64,000 bases of DNA from an uncultured Granulosicoccaceae bacterium (GTDB lineage: Bacteria; Pseudomonadota; Gammaproteobacteria; Granulosicoccales; Granulosicoccaceae), in NCBI GenBank assembly GCA_937922675.1, contig CALAJN010000009.1, positions 124,001 through 188,000 on the forward strand, in the 5' to 3' direction. The position numbers were made by a program, and so were the translations under genes. This document shows positions 46,912 to 56,575 of the stretch, piece after piece. Positions within the stretch are counted from its first letter, which is position 1. Each line of letters starts with the position of its first letter. Under the pieces are notes generated by a model. The model was not told where the DNA came from. It did no database searches and worked only from the letters and a program-made list of their open reading frames with translations.

Positions 46912-48900
46912 ATGACATCAATCGAGTCGCAGACACTGCGTACGGGCGTCTGCTACTACCCTGAGCATTGGCCAGAATCTCGATGGGCTGAGGATGCAGC
47001 CCACATGCGCCGCCTGGGCCTGTCAGTTGTACGCATCGGCGAGTTCGCCTGGAGCCGACTGGAATCTCCGGACGGCGAACTACACCTTGACTGGCTCGAA
47101 CGCGCCATCGATACCCTGCAAGCGGCTGGTCTATCGATTGTACTTGGCACGCCCACAGCAACACCACCTGCCTGGTTGGTCAATCGTCACGCCGGCATTT
47201 ATGCGGTTGATGAGCAGGGGCGCACGCGCGGATTTGGATCGCGGCGACACTACTGCTTCAGTTACCTGCCCTATCACGCGGACTGCGCACGCATCGTCAC
47301 CGCTCTTGCAAAACGCTTTGGCAAGCACCCGGGGATTATCGCCTGGCAAACCGACAACGAGTACGGATGCCACGACACCATCCTGAGCTACTCCGAGGCC
47401 GCTATCGCAGGGTTTCAACAGTGGTGTCGTCAGCGCTACACCGACATTGATGCACTGAACACCGCCTGGGGCAATGTTTTCTGGTCGATGGAGTACACCG
47501 ACTTCGATGAAATCGGCGCGCCCGTCGGTGCGGTAACAGAAACCAACCCTGCACATCGAATGGCGTATTGGCGCTGCGCCAGCGATGCAGTAGTTACCTT
47601 TGACCGGGTGCAGGTAGACATCATTCGCGCACACTCACCCGGTAGAGATGTCCTGCACAACTTCATGGGCAACTTTGTCGAGTTTGATCACCACGCGCTG
47701 TCCAGACACCTGGATGTTGCCACCTGGGACAATTACCCACTGGGGTTTTTGACACGCGACGGTGAAGACCCGGATGAGCAGCGTCGTTATCTGCGCACCG
47801 GAACACCGGACAGCTCCGCCTTCCATCACGATCTGTATCGTGGCTGCTGCGGTGGTCGCTTCTGGGTCATGGAGCAACAACCTGGCCCCGTTAACTGGGC
47901 ACCCTACAACCCCGCCCCGCTCGATGGCATGGCACGCTTATGGGCATGGGAAGCCTTCGCCCACGGAGCCGAAGTGCTCAGCTGGTTTCGTTGGCGACAA
48001 GCGCCCTTTGCACAAGAACAGATGCACACAGGACTCTTGCTTTCCAATGGCGAGGAGGATACTGCAGCAAGCGAGGCACGACAGGTTGCCGATGAAATTG
48101 CAAAGCTCGATGCTAGCGAACTGCGCCTCACAACAAATAGAGCGCAGGTGGCCATCCTGTTTGACTACGCAGGCGATCGCGCGCAACGTATCCAGCAACC
48201 TGACGGTCGCACCTACGACCCCTTGCAGCATGTGCAGCAGGTATATCGCGCTTGTCGCGAACTGGGTCTTGATGTTGATATCGTTTCAAGCGATGCCGAG
48301 CTCGATCTCTACTCGCTGGTGCTGTTGCCGAACATCACCATCGACGACCCCGTGTTGGCAGAACGCTTGTCGCACCTTGATGCCACCATCGTGCTCTTCC
48401 CGAGAAGTGCCAGCCGAGGGGTGGATATGGCGATCCCCGATTCGCTACCACCAGCGTCCTTGCGCAAACTGATTGATGTCACCGTTATCCGTTCTGAGAC
48501 CTTGCCGCCAGAGGAGACACTGGTGGCACGAGGAGCTGTGGCTTCGACGATCACCGCCTGGCGCGAGCGCATTCGTAGTGAGCTCACACCGGCGGGGCGC
48601 TTCGAAGACGGCTGGGGCTTTCACTATACCCAGGGACGTGTGCACTACATCAATGCCATACCGGATCGGCCCTCAATCAGAGTACTGCTGAAGTCGCTGT
48701 GTGCCGAAGCCGGCGTGGCGGTCACGCCCATGCCGGAGGGGGTTCGCACGCGGCGTCGCGGCGGGCTGAGGTTTGCCTTCAATGTGAGCGACACCAGCCA
48801 CTCGATCAGCGACCTGTTTGAAGAGGCCGCAGCTGATCGGATCGTGTTTGGCGAGGAACAACTCGCGCCCGCTGGAGTTACGGTCTGGCGCGAGGCCTGA
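46912..48900 (+). CDS. GH42 beta-galactosidase
   Basis: A 662-residue cytoplasmic enzyme of the GH42 A-type fold. It opens with GVCYYPEHWPESRWAEDA and has AWSRLE, the acid/base Glu150 in WQTDNEYGCHD, and the nucleophile Glu321 in VMEQQPGPVNW. A trimerisation domain (about 390-590) and a small C-terminal beta domain follow. GTG 46900 and GTG 46903 are possible starts, but the ATG at 46912 has AGGTGG eight bases before it. It hydrolyses beta-galactosides or galacto-oligosaccharides imported by the downstream transporter. Confidence 0.93.
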   Translation: MTSIESQTLRTGVCYYPEHWPESRWAEDAAHMRRLGLSVVRIGEFAWSRLESPDGELHLDWLERAIDTLQAAGLSIVLGTPTATPPAWLVNRHAGIYAVDEQGRTRGFGSRRHYCFSYLPYHADCARIVTALAKRFGKHPGIIAWQTDNEYGCHDTILSYSEAAIAGFQQWCRQRYTDIDALNTAWGNVFWSMEYTDFDEIGAPVGAVTETNPAHRMAYWRCASDAVVTFDRVQVDIIRAHSPGRDVLHNFMGNFVEFDHHALSRHLDVATWDNYPLGFLTRDGEDPDEQRRYLRTGTPDSSAFHHDLYRGCCGGRFWVMEQQPGPVNWAPYNPAPLDGMARLWAWEAFAHGAEVLSWFRWRQAPFAQEQMHTGLLLSNGEEDTAASEARQVADEIAKLDASELRLTTNRAQVAILFDYAGDRAQRIQQPDGRTYDPLQHVQQVYRACRELGLDVDIVSSDAELDLYSLVLLPNITIDDPVLAERLSHLDATIVLFPRSASRGVDMAIPDSLPPASLRKLIDVTVIRSETLPPEETLVARGAVASTITAWRERIRSELTPAGRFEDGWGFHYTQGRVHYINAIPDRPSIRVLLKSLCAEAGVAVTPMPEGVRTRRRGGLRFAFNVSDTSHSISDLFEEAAADRIVFGEEQLAPAGVTVWREA

Positions 48901-48907
48901 GCTGGCG

Positions 48908-48929
48908 CCTGAGCCAGGCCTGAGCCAGG
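48908..48929. repeat. Tandem 11-bp repeat after the beta-galactosidase stop
   Basis: CCTGAGCCAGG occurs twice in direct tandem (48908-48918, 48919-48929), with a degenerate third copy and GGGGCT hexamer repeats after it. It starts seven bases past the stop codon. The remaining part of this 286-base gap to the next gene shows no clear promoter. Confidence 0.7.
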
Positions 48930-49186
48930 CTTGGGTCAAGGGTGGGGCTGGGGCTGGGTGTGAACAGCAGCCTTTGGGCACAACTTCGCTTCCATCCGCG
49001 CCGTACCCTCTGGTATCTTTACAGGAGTTGTTCCGGATTGTCGTGAGCCACTTCTACTGGAGGCGATCACGAAACACTGTGACACACAGGCCTGACAGCG
49101 CCTGACAAAAGCTCGTTGCCTGACCGCCCTTAGGTAATTCCTGCACAAGGCGGGCATACGCATATCACTATTGGAGCCGACCCTAT

Positions 49187-50434
49187 ATGTTCACACCGAC
49201 CCGCCGCGTACTCGCGGCCCTCGTGGCGAGCGCCGCACTGACTGCCCCGGCTTTTGCAGCCGATCTTGTCATTAACTTCGATGACCTCAACCCTGGCCCT
49301 AAAAAGGGATTTGATGACGCGGTAGCCGCCTTCCAGGCAGCCAACCCCGACATGGAAATCGAGGTCAACAACACCGACCGTGAAGCACACAAGACCGCAA
49401 TCAGGAACTTCCTGACCGCCGACGCCCCAGACATCACATCCTGGTACCCCGGCAATCGCATGGCCCCCTTCGTCAACGCCGGACTGTTTGAAGACATCTC
49501 CGACCTGTGGGAGTCGGAAGGCTTGAATGAGTCTTTTGCGTCTATCAAGCCCACCATGACGATCGACGGCAAGCAGTGGGGCGTGCCATACACCTACTAT
49601 CAATGGGGTATCTACTACCGCGCTGACATCATGGAAGAGCTGGGCCTGTCAGTTCCGGAAACCTGGGATGACTTGCTCGCAGCGTGCGGCGCTATTGATG
49701 ACGCTGGTAAAGACTGCTTCACCATCGGTACCAAGTACCTGTGGACCGCTGCCGGCGTATTCGATTACCTGAACCTGCGCACAAACGGTTACGACTTCCA
49801 CAATTCACTCACCGCTGGTGAAGTGCCCTACACCGACGAGCGCGTTGTCCAGGTCTTCGAGAACTGGAAGCAGCTGGTAGAGCCGGGTCACTTCATTGAA
49901 AACCACGCGACCATGAGTTGGCAGGATGCACTTGCGCCCTTCGTCTCGGGCGATGCGGTCATGTACGTCATGGGCAACTTTGCTGTAGACGGTATGAAGG
50001 AAGCTGGCCTGACCGAAGACCAGATCGGCTACGTACCCTTCCCGACCATCAACCCGGATGTCGAGCGTGCAGAAGATGCACCGGCGGATGCTTTCTTCAT
50101 TCCCAGCAACGCACAGAACAAGGAAAACGCCCGCAAGTTCCTGGCCTTCATCGCGCAGCCCGATATCCAGACCGAGTGGAACAAAACCATCGGTCAGCTG
50201 CCGCCAAACGCCAATGCAGAAGTGGGTGAGTCCAAGTTCCTTCAGCAGGGCTTTGAGACCGTCAGCACCGCTGCAGGTCTTGCACAGTTCTATGACCGCG
50301 ATGCACCCGCTGCCATGGCCAAGGCTGGCATGGAAGGCTTCCAGGAGTTCATGCTGAACCCCGGACGCCTCGATGCGATCCTTGAGCGCCTCGACAAGGT
50401 TCAAGCTCGCGTCAACCGCCAGATTAATCGCTGA
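49187..50434 (+). CDS. Sugar ABC transporter substrate-binding protein (CUT1 family)
   Basis: A 415-residue periplasmic protein. A typical Sec signal peptide (MFTPTRRVLAALVASAALTA, cleavage after AFA) precedes mature LVINFDDLNPGPKKG. Solute-binding family 1 features are FVNAGLFEDISDLW, YYQWGIYYRADIMEELGL with VPETWDDLLAAC, and ARKFLAFIAQPDIQTEWN near the C-terminus. The ligand is probably a galactoside given the adjacent alpha- and beta-galactosidase genes. A strong hairpin separates it from the permease genes, as expected for excess binding-protein synthesis. Confidence 0.92.
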   Translation: MFTPTRRVLAALVASAALTAPAFAADLVINFDDLNPGPKKGFDDAVAAFQAANPDMEIEVNNTDREAHKTAIRNFLTADAPDITSWYPGNRMAPFVNAGLFEDISDLWESEGLNESFASIKPTMTIDGKQWGVPYTYYQWGIYYRADIMEELGLSVPETWDDLLAACGAIDDAGKDCFTIGTKYLWTAAGVFDYLNLRTNGYDFHNSLTAGEVPYTDERVVQVFENWKQLVEPGHFIENHATMSWQDALAPFVSGDAVMYVMGNFAVDGMKEAGLTEDQIGYVPFPTINPDVERAEDAPADAFFIPSNAQNKENARKFLAFIAQPDIQTEWNKTIGQLPPNANAEVGESKFLQQGFETVSTAAGLAQFYDRDAPAAMAKAGMEGFQEFMLNPGRLDAILERLDKVQARVNRQINR

Positions 50435-50466
50435 GGCAAGGCGCTAGATACGGACAAAGCGCCGTC

Positions 50467-50501
50467 GATGGCGGGGCTGGCAGGTTGCTGGCCCCGTCGT
50501 C
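50467..50501 (+). promoter_or_regulatory. 15-bp intercistronic hairpin between binding-protein and permease genes
   Basis: Bases 50467-50481 pair with 50487-50501 over 15 positions (11 Watson-Crick plus 4 G-U in RNA) around a 5-base loop. There is only a weak T-run (TTATT) after it. Such stems after a binding-protein gene stabilise the upstream mRNA or partly terminate transcription, lowering permease levels. Confidence 0.6.
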
Positions 50502-50510
50502 TTATTGCCT

Positions 50511-51425
50511 ATGAGCAGCACAGCACCAGGATCCGCACCCGGCTATAGCTGGTGGAAGCGCAATCGCATGGCACTCTCGCCATGGTTGTTCTTGCTGCCC
50601 GGCATCCTGTTCTTTGCCGTCTACGTCATCGCACCCATTTTCCAATCCATCTGGATCTCCTTTTACGAGTGGGACGGATTGGGCGAGAAATACTGGATAG
50701 GCCTCGACAACTATCGTGAGCTTCTGGATGACGATCGCTTCTACACCTCACTCAAGAACAATGTCATCTGGCTGATCTTGTACATGCTGGCAGTGCCGCT
50801 TGGCCTTGCTATCGCATTGTTTCTGAATCAGACCGTTACCGGCATCCGGCTCTACAAGAGCCTGTTCTTTTTTCCCTTTGTCATCAGTCAGGTAGTCGTA
50901 GGGCTGATCTTTACGTGGTTCTACAACCCGAGCTTTGGCATCGTCGGCAAGCTTTGGACTTTTTTTGGTGCTACCCCACCTGCCATTCTTGCCGACGAGA
51001 CGCTCGTTACCTACGGCATCATTGCCGCGGGTCTCTGGCCGCAGATTGCCTATTGCATGATCCTGTATCTGACCGGGCTCAACAATGTCTCACCGGATCA
51101 GATCGAGGCAGGTCGCCTTGACAACGCTCGCGGCTGGAAGATGCTGTGGTACATCATCATCCCGCAACTCAAGCCTGCGACCTTCATTGCTATCGTAGTT
51201 ACGGTAATCGGCGCACTGCGCTCATTTGATCTGATCGCGATCATGACCCAGGGTGGGCCCTATGGCTCTTCCAACGTACTCGCCTACTACATGTACGAAA
51301 CAGCCTTGTCCGAATACGGCTACAGAATGGGCTACGGCTCCGCGATTGCCACTGTGTTGTTTCTGATCATGGTCGTCTACATCAGCTACTTCCTGTGGCG
51401 TATGTATCAGGACGAGAAGAGCTGA
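50511..51425 (+). CDS. Sugar ABC permease (MalF/UgpA-like)
   Basis: A 304-residue inner-membrane permease. It has six predicted helices; the first is WLFLLPGILFFAVYVIAPIF, and the EAA loop is QIEAGRLDNARGWKMLWYIIIPQL. The open frame starts with a TTG at 50505, but the ATG at 50511 is preferred. It follows the hairpin and precedes the partner permease by four bases. It forms the channel together with that protein. Confidence 0.92.
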   Translation: MSSTAPGSAPGYSWWKRNRMALSPWLFLLPGILFFAVYVIAPIFQSIWISFYEWDGLGEKYWIGLDNYRELLDDDRFYTSLKNNVIWLILYMLAVPLGLAIALFLNQTVTGIRLYKSLFFFPFVISQVVVGLIFTWFYNPSFGIVGKLWTFFGATPPAILADETLVTYGIIAAGLWPQIAYCMILYLTGLNNVSPDQIEAGRLDNARGWKMLWYIIIPQLKPATFIAIVVTVIGALRSFDLIAIMTQGGPYGSSNVLAYYMYETALSEYGYRMGYGSAIATVLFLIMVVYISYFLWRMYQDEKS

Positions 51426-51429
51426 GACG

Positions 51430-52281
51430 ATGTTCCCGCGTCCCATAGAACACGCAAGCCCCGCAGTACGCACCGGCTATCAGATATTCCTGCCGATCGC
51501 GCTGCTGATCTGGCTGCTGCCGCTGCTCGCGATCTTCATGACGTCGATTCGTCCCGGCGGCGACATCAATGCAGGCAATGTTTTCGGCTGGCCATCCAAT
51601 TGGCAGATGATCGAGAATTACGCGGCGGTGTTTCAGCAGTCCAAGGCAATGACCTATCTATGGAACTCGGTAAAGATCACCCTGCCAACGATGATAATCG
51701 CCGTCGGCCTCTCCTGCCTGACGGGCTATGCCTTGTCAGCCTATCGATTCCGATGGGCTGTGCCCTTGTTCTTTGTGTTCGTTGCAGGCAACTTCGTGCC
51801 TTTTCAGATACTGATGGTGCCGGTGCGCGAGTTCTCGGTAAAGACCGGACTCTACGATACGATAACCGGCCTGGTGCTCTTTCACGCCGCCTTCCAGACG
51901 GGCTTTTGTACCCTGTTCATGCGTAACTTCATGAAGGCCCTGCCCTTTGAGCTGATCGAGTCGGCGCGCATCGAGGGTGTCAGTGAGCTCAAGATCTTCT
52001 GGCACATCGTGCTACCCCTGGTACGTCCGGCAATCGCTGCACTGTCAGTGCTGATCTTCACCTTCATCTGGAACGACTACTTCTGGGCTGTTGTCTTGAT
52101 CAACGGTGATGATCTTCTACCGGTCACAGCTGGGGTCCGGTCATTGAACGGACAATTCGTGAACCAATGGCACCTGGTGTCGGCTGCTTCACTGTTGGCC
52201 GCCATGCCACCGGTGCTGATGTTTTTTGCCATGCAGAAGCATTTTATTGCAGGCTTGACCCTTGGGGCTTCCAAGGGCTGA
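51430..52281 (+). CDS. Sugar ABC permease (MalG/UgpE-like)
   Basis: A 283-residue second permease with six predicted helices. The EAA loop is ESARIEGVSELKIFWHIVLP, and the C-terminal IFTFIWNDYFWAVVLINGD and FFAMQKHFIAGLTLGASKG are typical of MalG. It ends the galactoside operon. The stop is followed by a tandem repeat and the convergent DUF3141 gene. Confidence 0.92.
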   Translation: MFPRPIEHASPAVRTGYQIFLPIALLIWLLPLLAIFMTSIRPGGDINAGNVFGWPSNWQMIENYAAVFQQSKAMTYLWNSVKITLPTMIIAVGLSCLTGYALSAYRFRWAVPLFFVFVAGNFVPFQILMVPVREFSVKTGLYDTITGLVLFHAAFQTGFCTLFMRNFMKALPFELIESARIEGVSELKIFWHIVLPLVRPAIAALSVLIFTFIWNDYFWAVVLINGDDLLPVTAGVRSLNGQFVNQWHLVSAASLLAAMPPVLMFFAMQKHFIAGLTLGASKG

Positions 52282-52290
52282 GACTGCGCA

Positions 52291-52326
52291 GCAAGCACTC
52301 AGGCAAGCGCTTAGGCAAGCACTCAG
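52291..52326. repeat. Triple 12-bp tandem repeat at a convergent gene end
   Basis: GCAAGCACTCAG, GCAAGCGCTTAG, GCAAGCACTCAG run in tandem (52291-52302, 52303-52314, 52315-52326). The copies differ at two positions only. The third copy includes the stop codon of the DUF3141 gene, and the first is nine bases from the permease stop. Confidence 0.75.
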
Positions 52327-54605
52327 TCAGCCAGCAGCGCGTTCAACTCATCCAGAAACGTTTTTGTCGCCTCATCCATGTCCTCTTCACCGATGACCCT
52401 GGCGACAGTGTTAAGCGCCCGGGTGCGGTCCGCCTTGCGCGCCAGCAGTCCCGGCAAGGTTTCCAGAGCTCGTTCGGGAGCGAAACGTGCGATCAGTGAT
52501 TGTTCATGGACCAGGCGTGCACGGGCCTCGGTATCCATGGAGGCGAATGGCTGGCGTGTCGTCAATACCGAAAACGCACGCTCCAGTCGACTGCGACGAA
52601 CGCCTAGCTCACGCGTGGCAGCGGCAAGAACCAGCATACGAACAACCGCCTCGCCGTAACCTCCACTCTTGATGTGCGCCAGAGCACTGGTCACTTCCGG
52701 CGCGTGTGCAAGCGACTCTTCAGGTGTAACGGCAGAAAAAGTATCTCGAGGTTTGCCATAGAGCAACGCAAACGGATTAGCCCATAAGGAAAAGAACGCG
52801 AGTTCCGTCCCCAGCTCTTGCCAGGCGCGCTGCCTTTCCATCGCGTCTTCGGTGGCATCCGCCCACCAACGCTCAGCCATCAGAAAAGGATTATCAGGCG
52901 CCGACGCGGCGCGTTCACTTCGTACCTGTTCGGTTGCCGAGGGAAGCCATTGCATCCAGGGATTCTTGTCCGACCATACTGATCGCGACCAGCGAATTGG
53001 ATGGGCCGCACGCATGACCTCACCAAAGCCCACCGGCACACTGGCCTTGACCATGGGTCGCATCGATCCCTCGTACAACTCAACCAGAGACTCGGACGCG
53101 CGCGCCACAGCAGCAAAGGCGCGCTCGTCCCCACGCCAGTTATCGTAGGAGGCGATATCCTGCAACGTTCGGCGTGCAAAACTCACTCTGAACTGTTTTG
53201 AATCACCCTCGCCCACCACATCCTCGATCAAAAGCTCATACAAACCGGGCGGCAAGGCCTCGATGGTTTCAAGGATTGAGGCAATCTGCGTGTGCTCACG
53301 TGTGGCTACCTTTGAAGATACAAAGATGCCGAGGTGACCTACCTCCTCATGCACGGTGTAGACGATACGTTGGCCACGCACCTCGATCTCGCTTTCACTC
53401 GAGTAGGTATCCGCGATCCAGTTGAGCGCTTGCGGAGGCGGCGTAATGGTGTCGCCAAGTGAGGCAAACACGATCATGGGTGCCTTGATCGCCTTCAGAT
53501 CAATGGGGCGCCCGTGCGCAAGCTCTGCTGTACCGTTGACGAGACGATTACCGACAAAGAGGTTCTCGACGATCCAGCGCATCTCGGCATCGGTCATCAG
53601 GTGCAGACCACCCCACCATCGCTCAAAGTCGAGAAAGCGCTCCCGCGCGGGGTCGCCCTTGGCGTAAAGATCGTAATACTTGCGAAACTTGGTTTTACCC
53701 GGAGACAAGTCTTCAAAATTCTGTACAAGGTGCGCGCCATCAAACAGCCCACCACCCAGGTCCGAGATCAGCAACGCAGGCAGGGCACCGCCTGCGAGTC
53801 CACCGCTGTAGCGCATCGGATCTTGCCCGACTGTTCCGGACCAATAGGACATGGGGGCGCCAGACAAGACAATTGGGCCGGTCAGCTCAGGGTGCGTAGC
53901 TGCAAGGATGGCCGCGGCCCAGCCTCCCTGGCAATTGCCGATGACTATCGGCTTTGGAGACTCGGGGTGCCTGGTACTGACTTCCTTAACGAACGCCGCC
54001 TCGGCGTCCACAATATCGGCAATTGTCTGGCCAGGCTCAGGCACTGGTCTGAAAGCGACAAAGTAGACCGGTTGCCGCTTGGCGAGTGCAACACCCACCT
54101 GGCTATCAGGCTTGAAACCACCTATGCCAGCGCCATGTCCGGCGCGCGGATCGATAATGACAAAGGGACGCAGACTGTCATCAATGCTGTGCCCTTCAGG
54201 CGGCAGAATCTTGAGCAAGATGTAGTTGCACGGGCGCGGCAGGTCAGCCCCGTCAATGACCAACTCGTGATCGTAAATCAGGACAGGAGGTGCGCCGTCC
54301 GCCTCATGTTGCAAAAAATCGTTACCGCGTTCGCGCAGGGTATCCATGAACAGCACCTGACGCTGCGCAGCATCCAGCCACCATTGCTGCCAGTCATTGG
54401 CCAGATCGCCCGACAAGGCACGTTCAGCCATGCGGCGGCCGAGCTGCAGAGCCTCGTCTCCATCGTGATCAAACAGGCGGTCCCGGCCGCGCGCCGAGTG
54501 CCCTGACAGGGTTCGATTGAGCGAATCTCCGAGTAGATAGGCTGGCGACAGATCCAGCGCCATCGAAAATGGAGCAAATGGCGATAAATCACTGGTATTC
54601 AGCAT
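52323..54605 (-). CDS. DUF3141 protein, PhaC-like alpha/beta hydrolase
   Basis: A 760-residue protein recognised as DUF3141. The N-terminal region (about 70-110) contains QQWWLDAAQRQVLFMDTLRERG. An alpha/beta-hydrolase core follows with RPFVIIDPRAGHGAGIGGFK, the nucleophile elbow IVIGNCQGGWAAAI (Cys225), an Asp in SLGDTITPPPQ and a His in EEVGHLGIF. The G-x-C-x-G-G elbow with Cys matches PHA synthases, not lipases. The remaining 330 residues are helical. It follows phaC by 17 bases on the same strand. A role in polyester synthesis or processing is inferred. Confidence 0.82.
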   Translation of the reverse strand: MLNTSDLSPFAPFSMALDLSPAYLLGDSLNRTLSGHSARGRDRLFDHDGDEALQLGRRMAERALSGDLANDWQQWWLDAAQRQVLFMDTLRERGNDFLQHEADGAPPVLIYDHELVIDGADLPRPCNYILLKILPPEGHSIDDSLRPFVIIDPRAGHGAGIGGFKPDSQVGVALAKRQPVYFVAFRPVPEPGQTIADIVDAEAAFVKEVSTRHPESPKPIVIGNCQGGWAAAILAATHPELTGPIVLSGAPMSYWSGTVGQDPMRYSGGLAGGALPALLISDLGGGLFDGAHLVQNFEDLSPGKTKFRKYYDLYAKGDPARERFLDFERWWGGLHLMTDAEMRWIVENLFVGNRLVNGTAELAHGRPIDLKAIKAPMIVFASLGDTITPPPQALNWIADTYSSESEIEVRGQRIVYTVHEEVGHLGIFVSSKVATREHTQIASILETIEALPPGLYELLIEDVVGEGDSKQFRVSFARRTLQDIASYDNWRGDERAFAAVARASESLVELYEGSMRPMVKASVPVGFGEVMRAAHPIRWSRSVWSDKNPWMQWLPSATEQVRSERAASAPDNPFLMAERWWADATEDAMERQRAWQELGTELAFFSLWANPFALLYGKPRDTFSAVTPEESLAHAPEVTSALAHIKSGGYGEAVVRMLVLAAATRELGVRRSRLERAFSVLTTRQPFASMDTEARARLVHEQSLIARFAPERALETLPGLLARKADRTRALNTVARVIGEEDMDEATKTFLDELNALLAD

Positions 54606-54622
54606 ATCTGTCCTCCGCGGCC

Positions 54623-56575
54623 CTAACTCTTCACTTTCACATAGCTACCTGGAGCGTCCTCGATCGGCTCAAGCTCGCCATCACCAGGTTGCCTTGCAGC
54701 CACCTTCTTGCCGGACAGAGGCGCGAGCCAGTCATCCCAATCCTGCCACCACGATCCGGGGTGCTCTGTGGCACCCGCACGCCACTCTTCGAACTCGAGC
54801 GGCGCGTCTTCATTTGTCCAGTATTGATACTTTTTAGCAGCTGGAGGATTGATTACACCTGCAATGTGCCCCGAGCCCGCCAACATGAAGCGAACGTTGC
54901 CGCCATACAGGCCCGTACTCTTGAACACCGAGCGACATGGCGCTATGTGATCATCGACCGCGGCTTGCAAGTAAATCGGAATCTCGACCTTGCCGAGATC
55001 AATCGGCACACCCTTGAGCGTAATGCCGCCCGGCTTCGACAGCGCGTTGTCGATATACATGCGCCGAAGATAGAAAAGATGCGTCTCACGCGGCATGCGC
55101 GTGGCATCTGAATTCCAGTAGAGCAGATCAAACTTCATCGGCTCCTTGCCCATGAGGTAATTGTCGACATAGAAGGACCAGATCAGGTCGTTGGCCCGCA
55201 ACAGGTTGAAGGTTGTGGCCATCGCGCTGCCCTCGAGGTAGCCAGTGTCCTTCATACGCTGTTCCAGATGATTCACCTGAACATCATCGGCAAACAGCTT
55301 TAGATCCCCTGCTTCCTCAAAATCTGCTTGAGAGGCAAAAAAGGTTGCAGCCGCAACTCGCTTGTCGCCCTTTGCAGCCATATACGCAAGCGTTGCCGAC
55401 AAGAGCGTGCCGCCAATGCAATAGCCAATCATCGAGACCTTCTTTACACCACAGGCGCGTTGTACTGCATCAAGAGAATCGAGAATCCCCTCCTGCATGT
55501 AGTCCTCAAAGGTCTTGTCACCGAGCTTGCCATCCGGGTTGACCCAAGACAGTACAAACACCGTGTAACCCGCACCCACTGCCCAGCGAATGAAGCTGTT
55601 CTTGGGTTGCAAGTCCAAAATGTAGAACTTGTTGATCCACGGCGGCACAATCACAAGCGGCCGCTTGTGCACCTGCTTTGTGGTGGGTGCATACTGAATC
55701 AGTTGCACCAGATCGTTCTGCCACACAACTTTTCCAGGGGCGGTCGCAATGCTCTCCCCGAGCGCGAAGGCATCAGGGTCGTTCATCAGGATCTTGAGCT
55801 CGCCCGTGGTCGGATCGAGATCTCGCTGCAAGTTCTTCATACCCTGCACCAGACTCTCCCCACCCGTCTCCCGCATGCGCTGCATCACCGCGGGGTTAGT
55901 CATCAAAAAGTTGCTCGGCGCAAAGGCGTCAGCCAGCAGCTTTGTATGAAAGACCAATTTGTCGCGATCAGTTGGCTCTAGCCCTTCTATCGAGCCCATC
56001 GTATCCACCAACCAGCGCGAGGTAATCAGGTAGGTCCGGCGAACAAGGTCAAACAGCGGCTCTTCTTCCCAGCTCTCATCGCGAAAGCGCTTGTCCTTGA
56101 TTTGTTCCGCGTCGATAAACTTGGGTGCCATGGAGGCCCAAAGCTCGGAGTGCTGTTTCCACAGCTCGTAGTTGGCAGCAACAAACTTGCCCGGATCCAT
56201 CGCCATCTGTTCGCCGGCAGCGCGAAAACTAGGTCCAACGTTCAAAGGATCCAGCTCAGCCTGTACTGGAGAGAGAGTCTCTGTAACAAGACGCTGTGAA
56301 CGCTCGAGGATCTCGTTGGCAGCACCCGCCTGTTGCGCAAGGATGTCCATCGCGGTGCGACTCAGCTCCGCGAAGGTTTTGCCTGGGTCGGGTGTGGCGC
56401 TGGAAGCGGTTGCGCTATCGGTCGTTTTACTGTCGACCTTTCGCTCGGCGGATTCGCCAACGCGAGCGTCGCTTGCCCCCCCACCGGTCACGTCCGTGGT
56501 CGCGTCACTGGCTTTCTCTTTGGTGTTCCTTTGCGCCTTGCGGCTGGCCTTGTCCTTAGTCTTCTTTTTCGCCAT
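54623..56575 (-). CDS. phaC: Class I poly(3-hydroxyalkanoate) synthase
   Basis: A 650-residue granule-bound polyester synthase. A Lys- and Glu-rich, low-complexity N-terminus (about 80 residues) precedes the PhaC N-terminal domain (about 150-280) and the alpha/beta core. The nucleophile box is MIGYCIGGTLL (Cys386), with an Asp in AVDDHIAP and the His in GSGHIAGVINPP. It polymerises 3-hydroxyacyl-CoA of short chain length. The start lies inside the phaR gene, overlapping by 20 bases, which couples the two. The N-terminus is longer and more charged than in most class I enzymes. Confidence 0.95.
   Translation of the reverse strand: MAKKKTKDKASRKAQRNTKEKASDATTDVTGGGASDARVGESAERKVDSKTTDSATASSATPDPGKTFAELSRTAMDILAQQAGAANEILERSQRLVTETLSPVQAELDPLNVGPSFRAAGEQMAMDPGKFVAANYELWKQHSELWASMAPKFIDAEQIKDKRFRDESWEEEPLFDLVRRTYLITSRWLVDTMGSIEGLEPTDRDKLVFHTKLLADAFAPSNFLMTNPAVMQRMRETGGESLVQGMKNLQRDLDPTTGELKILMNDPDAFALGESIATAPGKVVWQNDLVQLIQYAPTTKQVHKRPLVIVPPWINKFYILDLQPKNSFIRWAVGAGYTVFVLSWVNPDGKLGDKTFEDYMQEGILDSLDAVQRACGVKKVSMIGYCIGGTLLSATLAYMAAKGDKRVAAATFFASQADFEEAGDLKLFADDVQVNHLEQRMKDTGYLEGSAMATTFNLLRANDLIWSFYVDNYLMGKEPMKFDLLYWNSDATRMPRETHLFYLRRMYIDNALSKPGGITLKGVPIDLGKVEIPIYLQAAVDDHIAPCRSVFKSTGLYGGNVRFMLAGSGHIAGVINPPAAKKYQYWTNEDAPLEFEEWRAGATEHPGSWWQDWDDWLAPLSGKKVAARQPGDGELEPIEDAPGSYVKVKS

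Noticed and set aside
46433..47167. A 244-codon minus-strand frame over the galT-bgaB gap
   Set aside because: It runs 250 bases into the beta-galactosidase gene in antisense and resembles no family; the plus-strand remnant explains the gap better.
53514..54506. A 330-codon plus-strand frame opposite the DUF3141 gene
   Set aside because: Antisense shadow of a high-confidence gene, rich in residues typical of reversed GC-rich codons.
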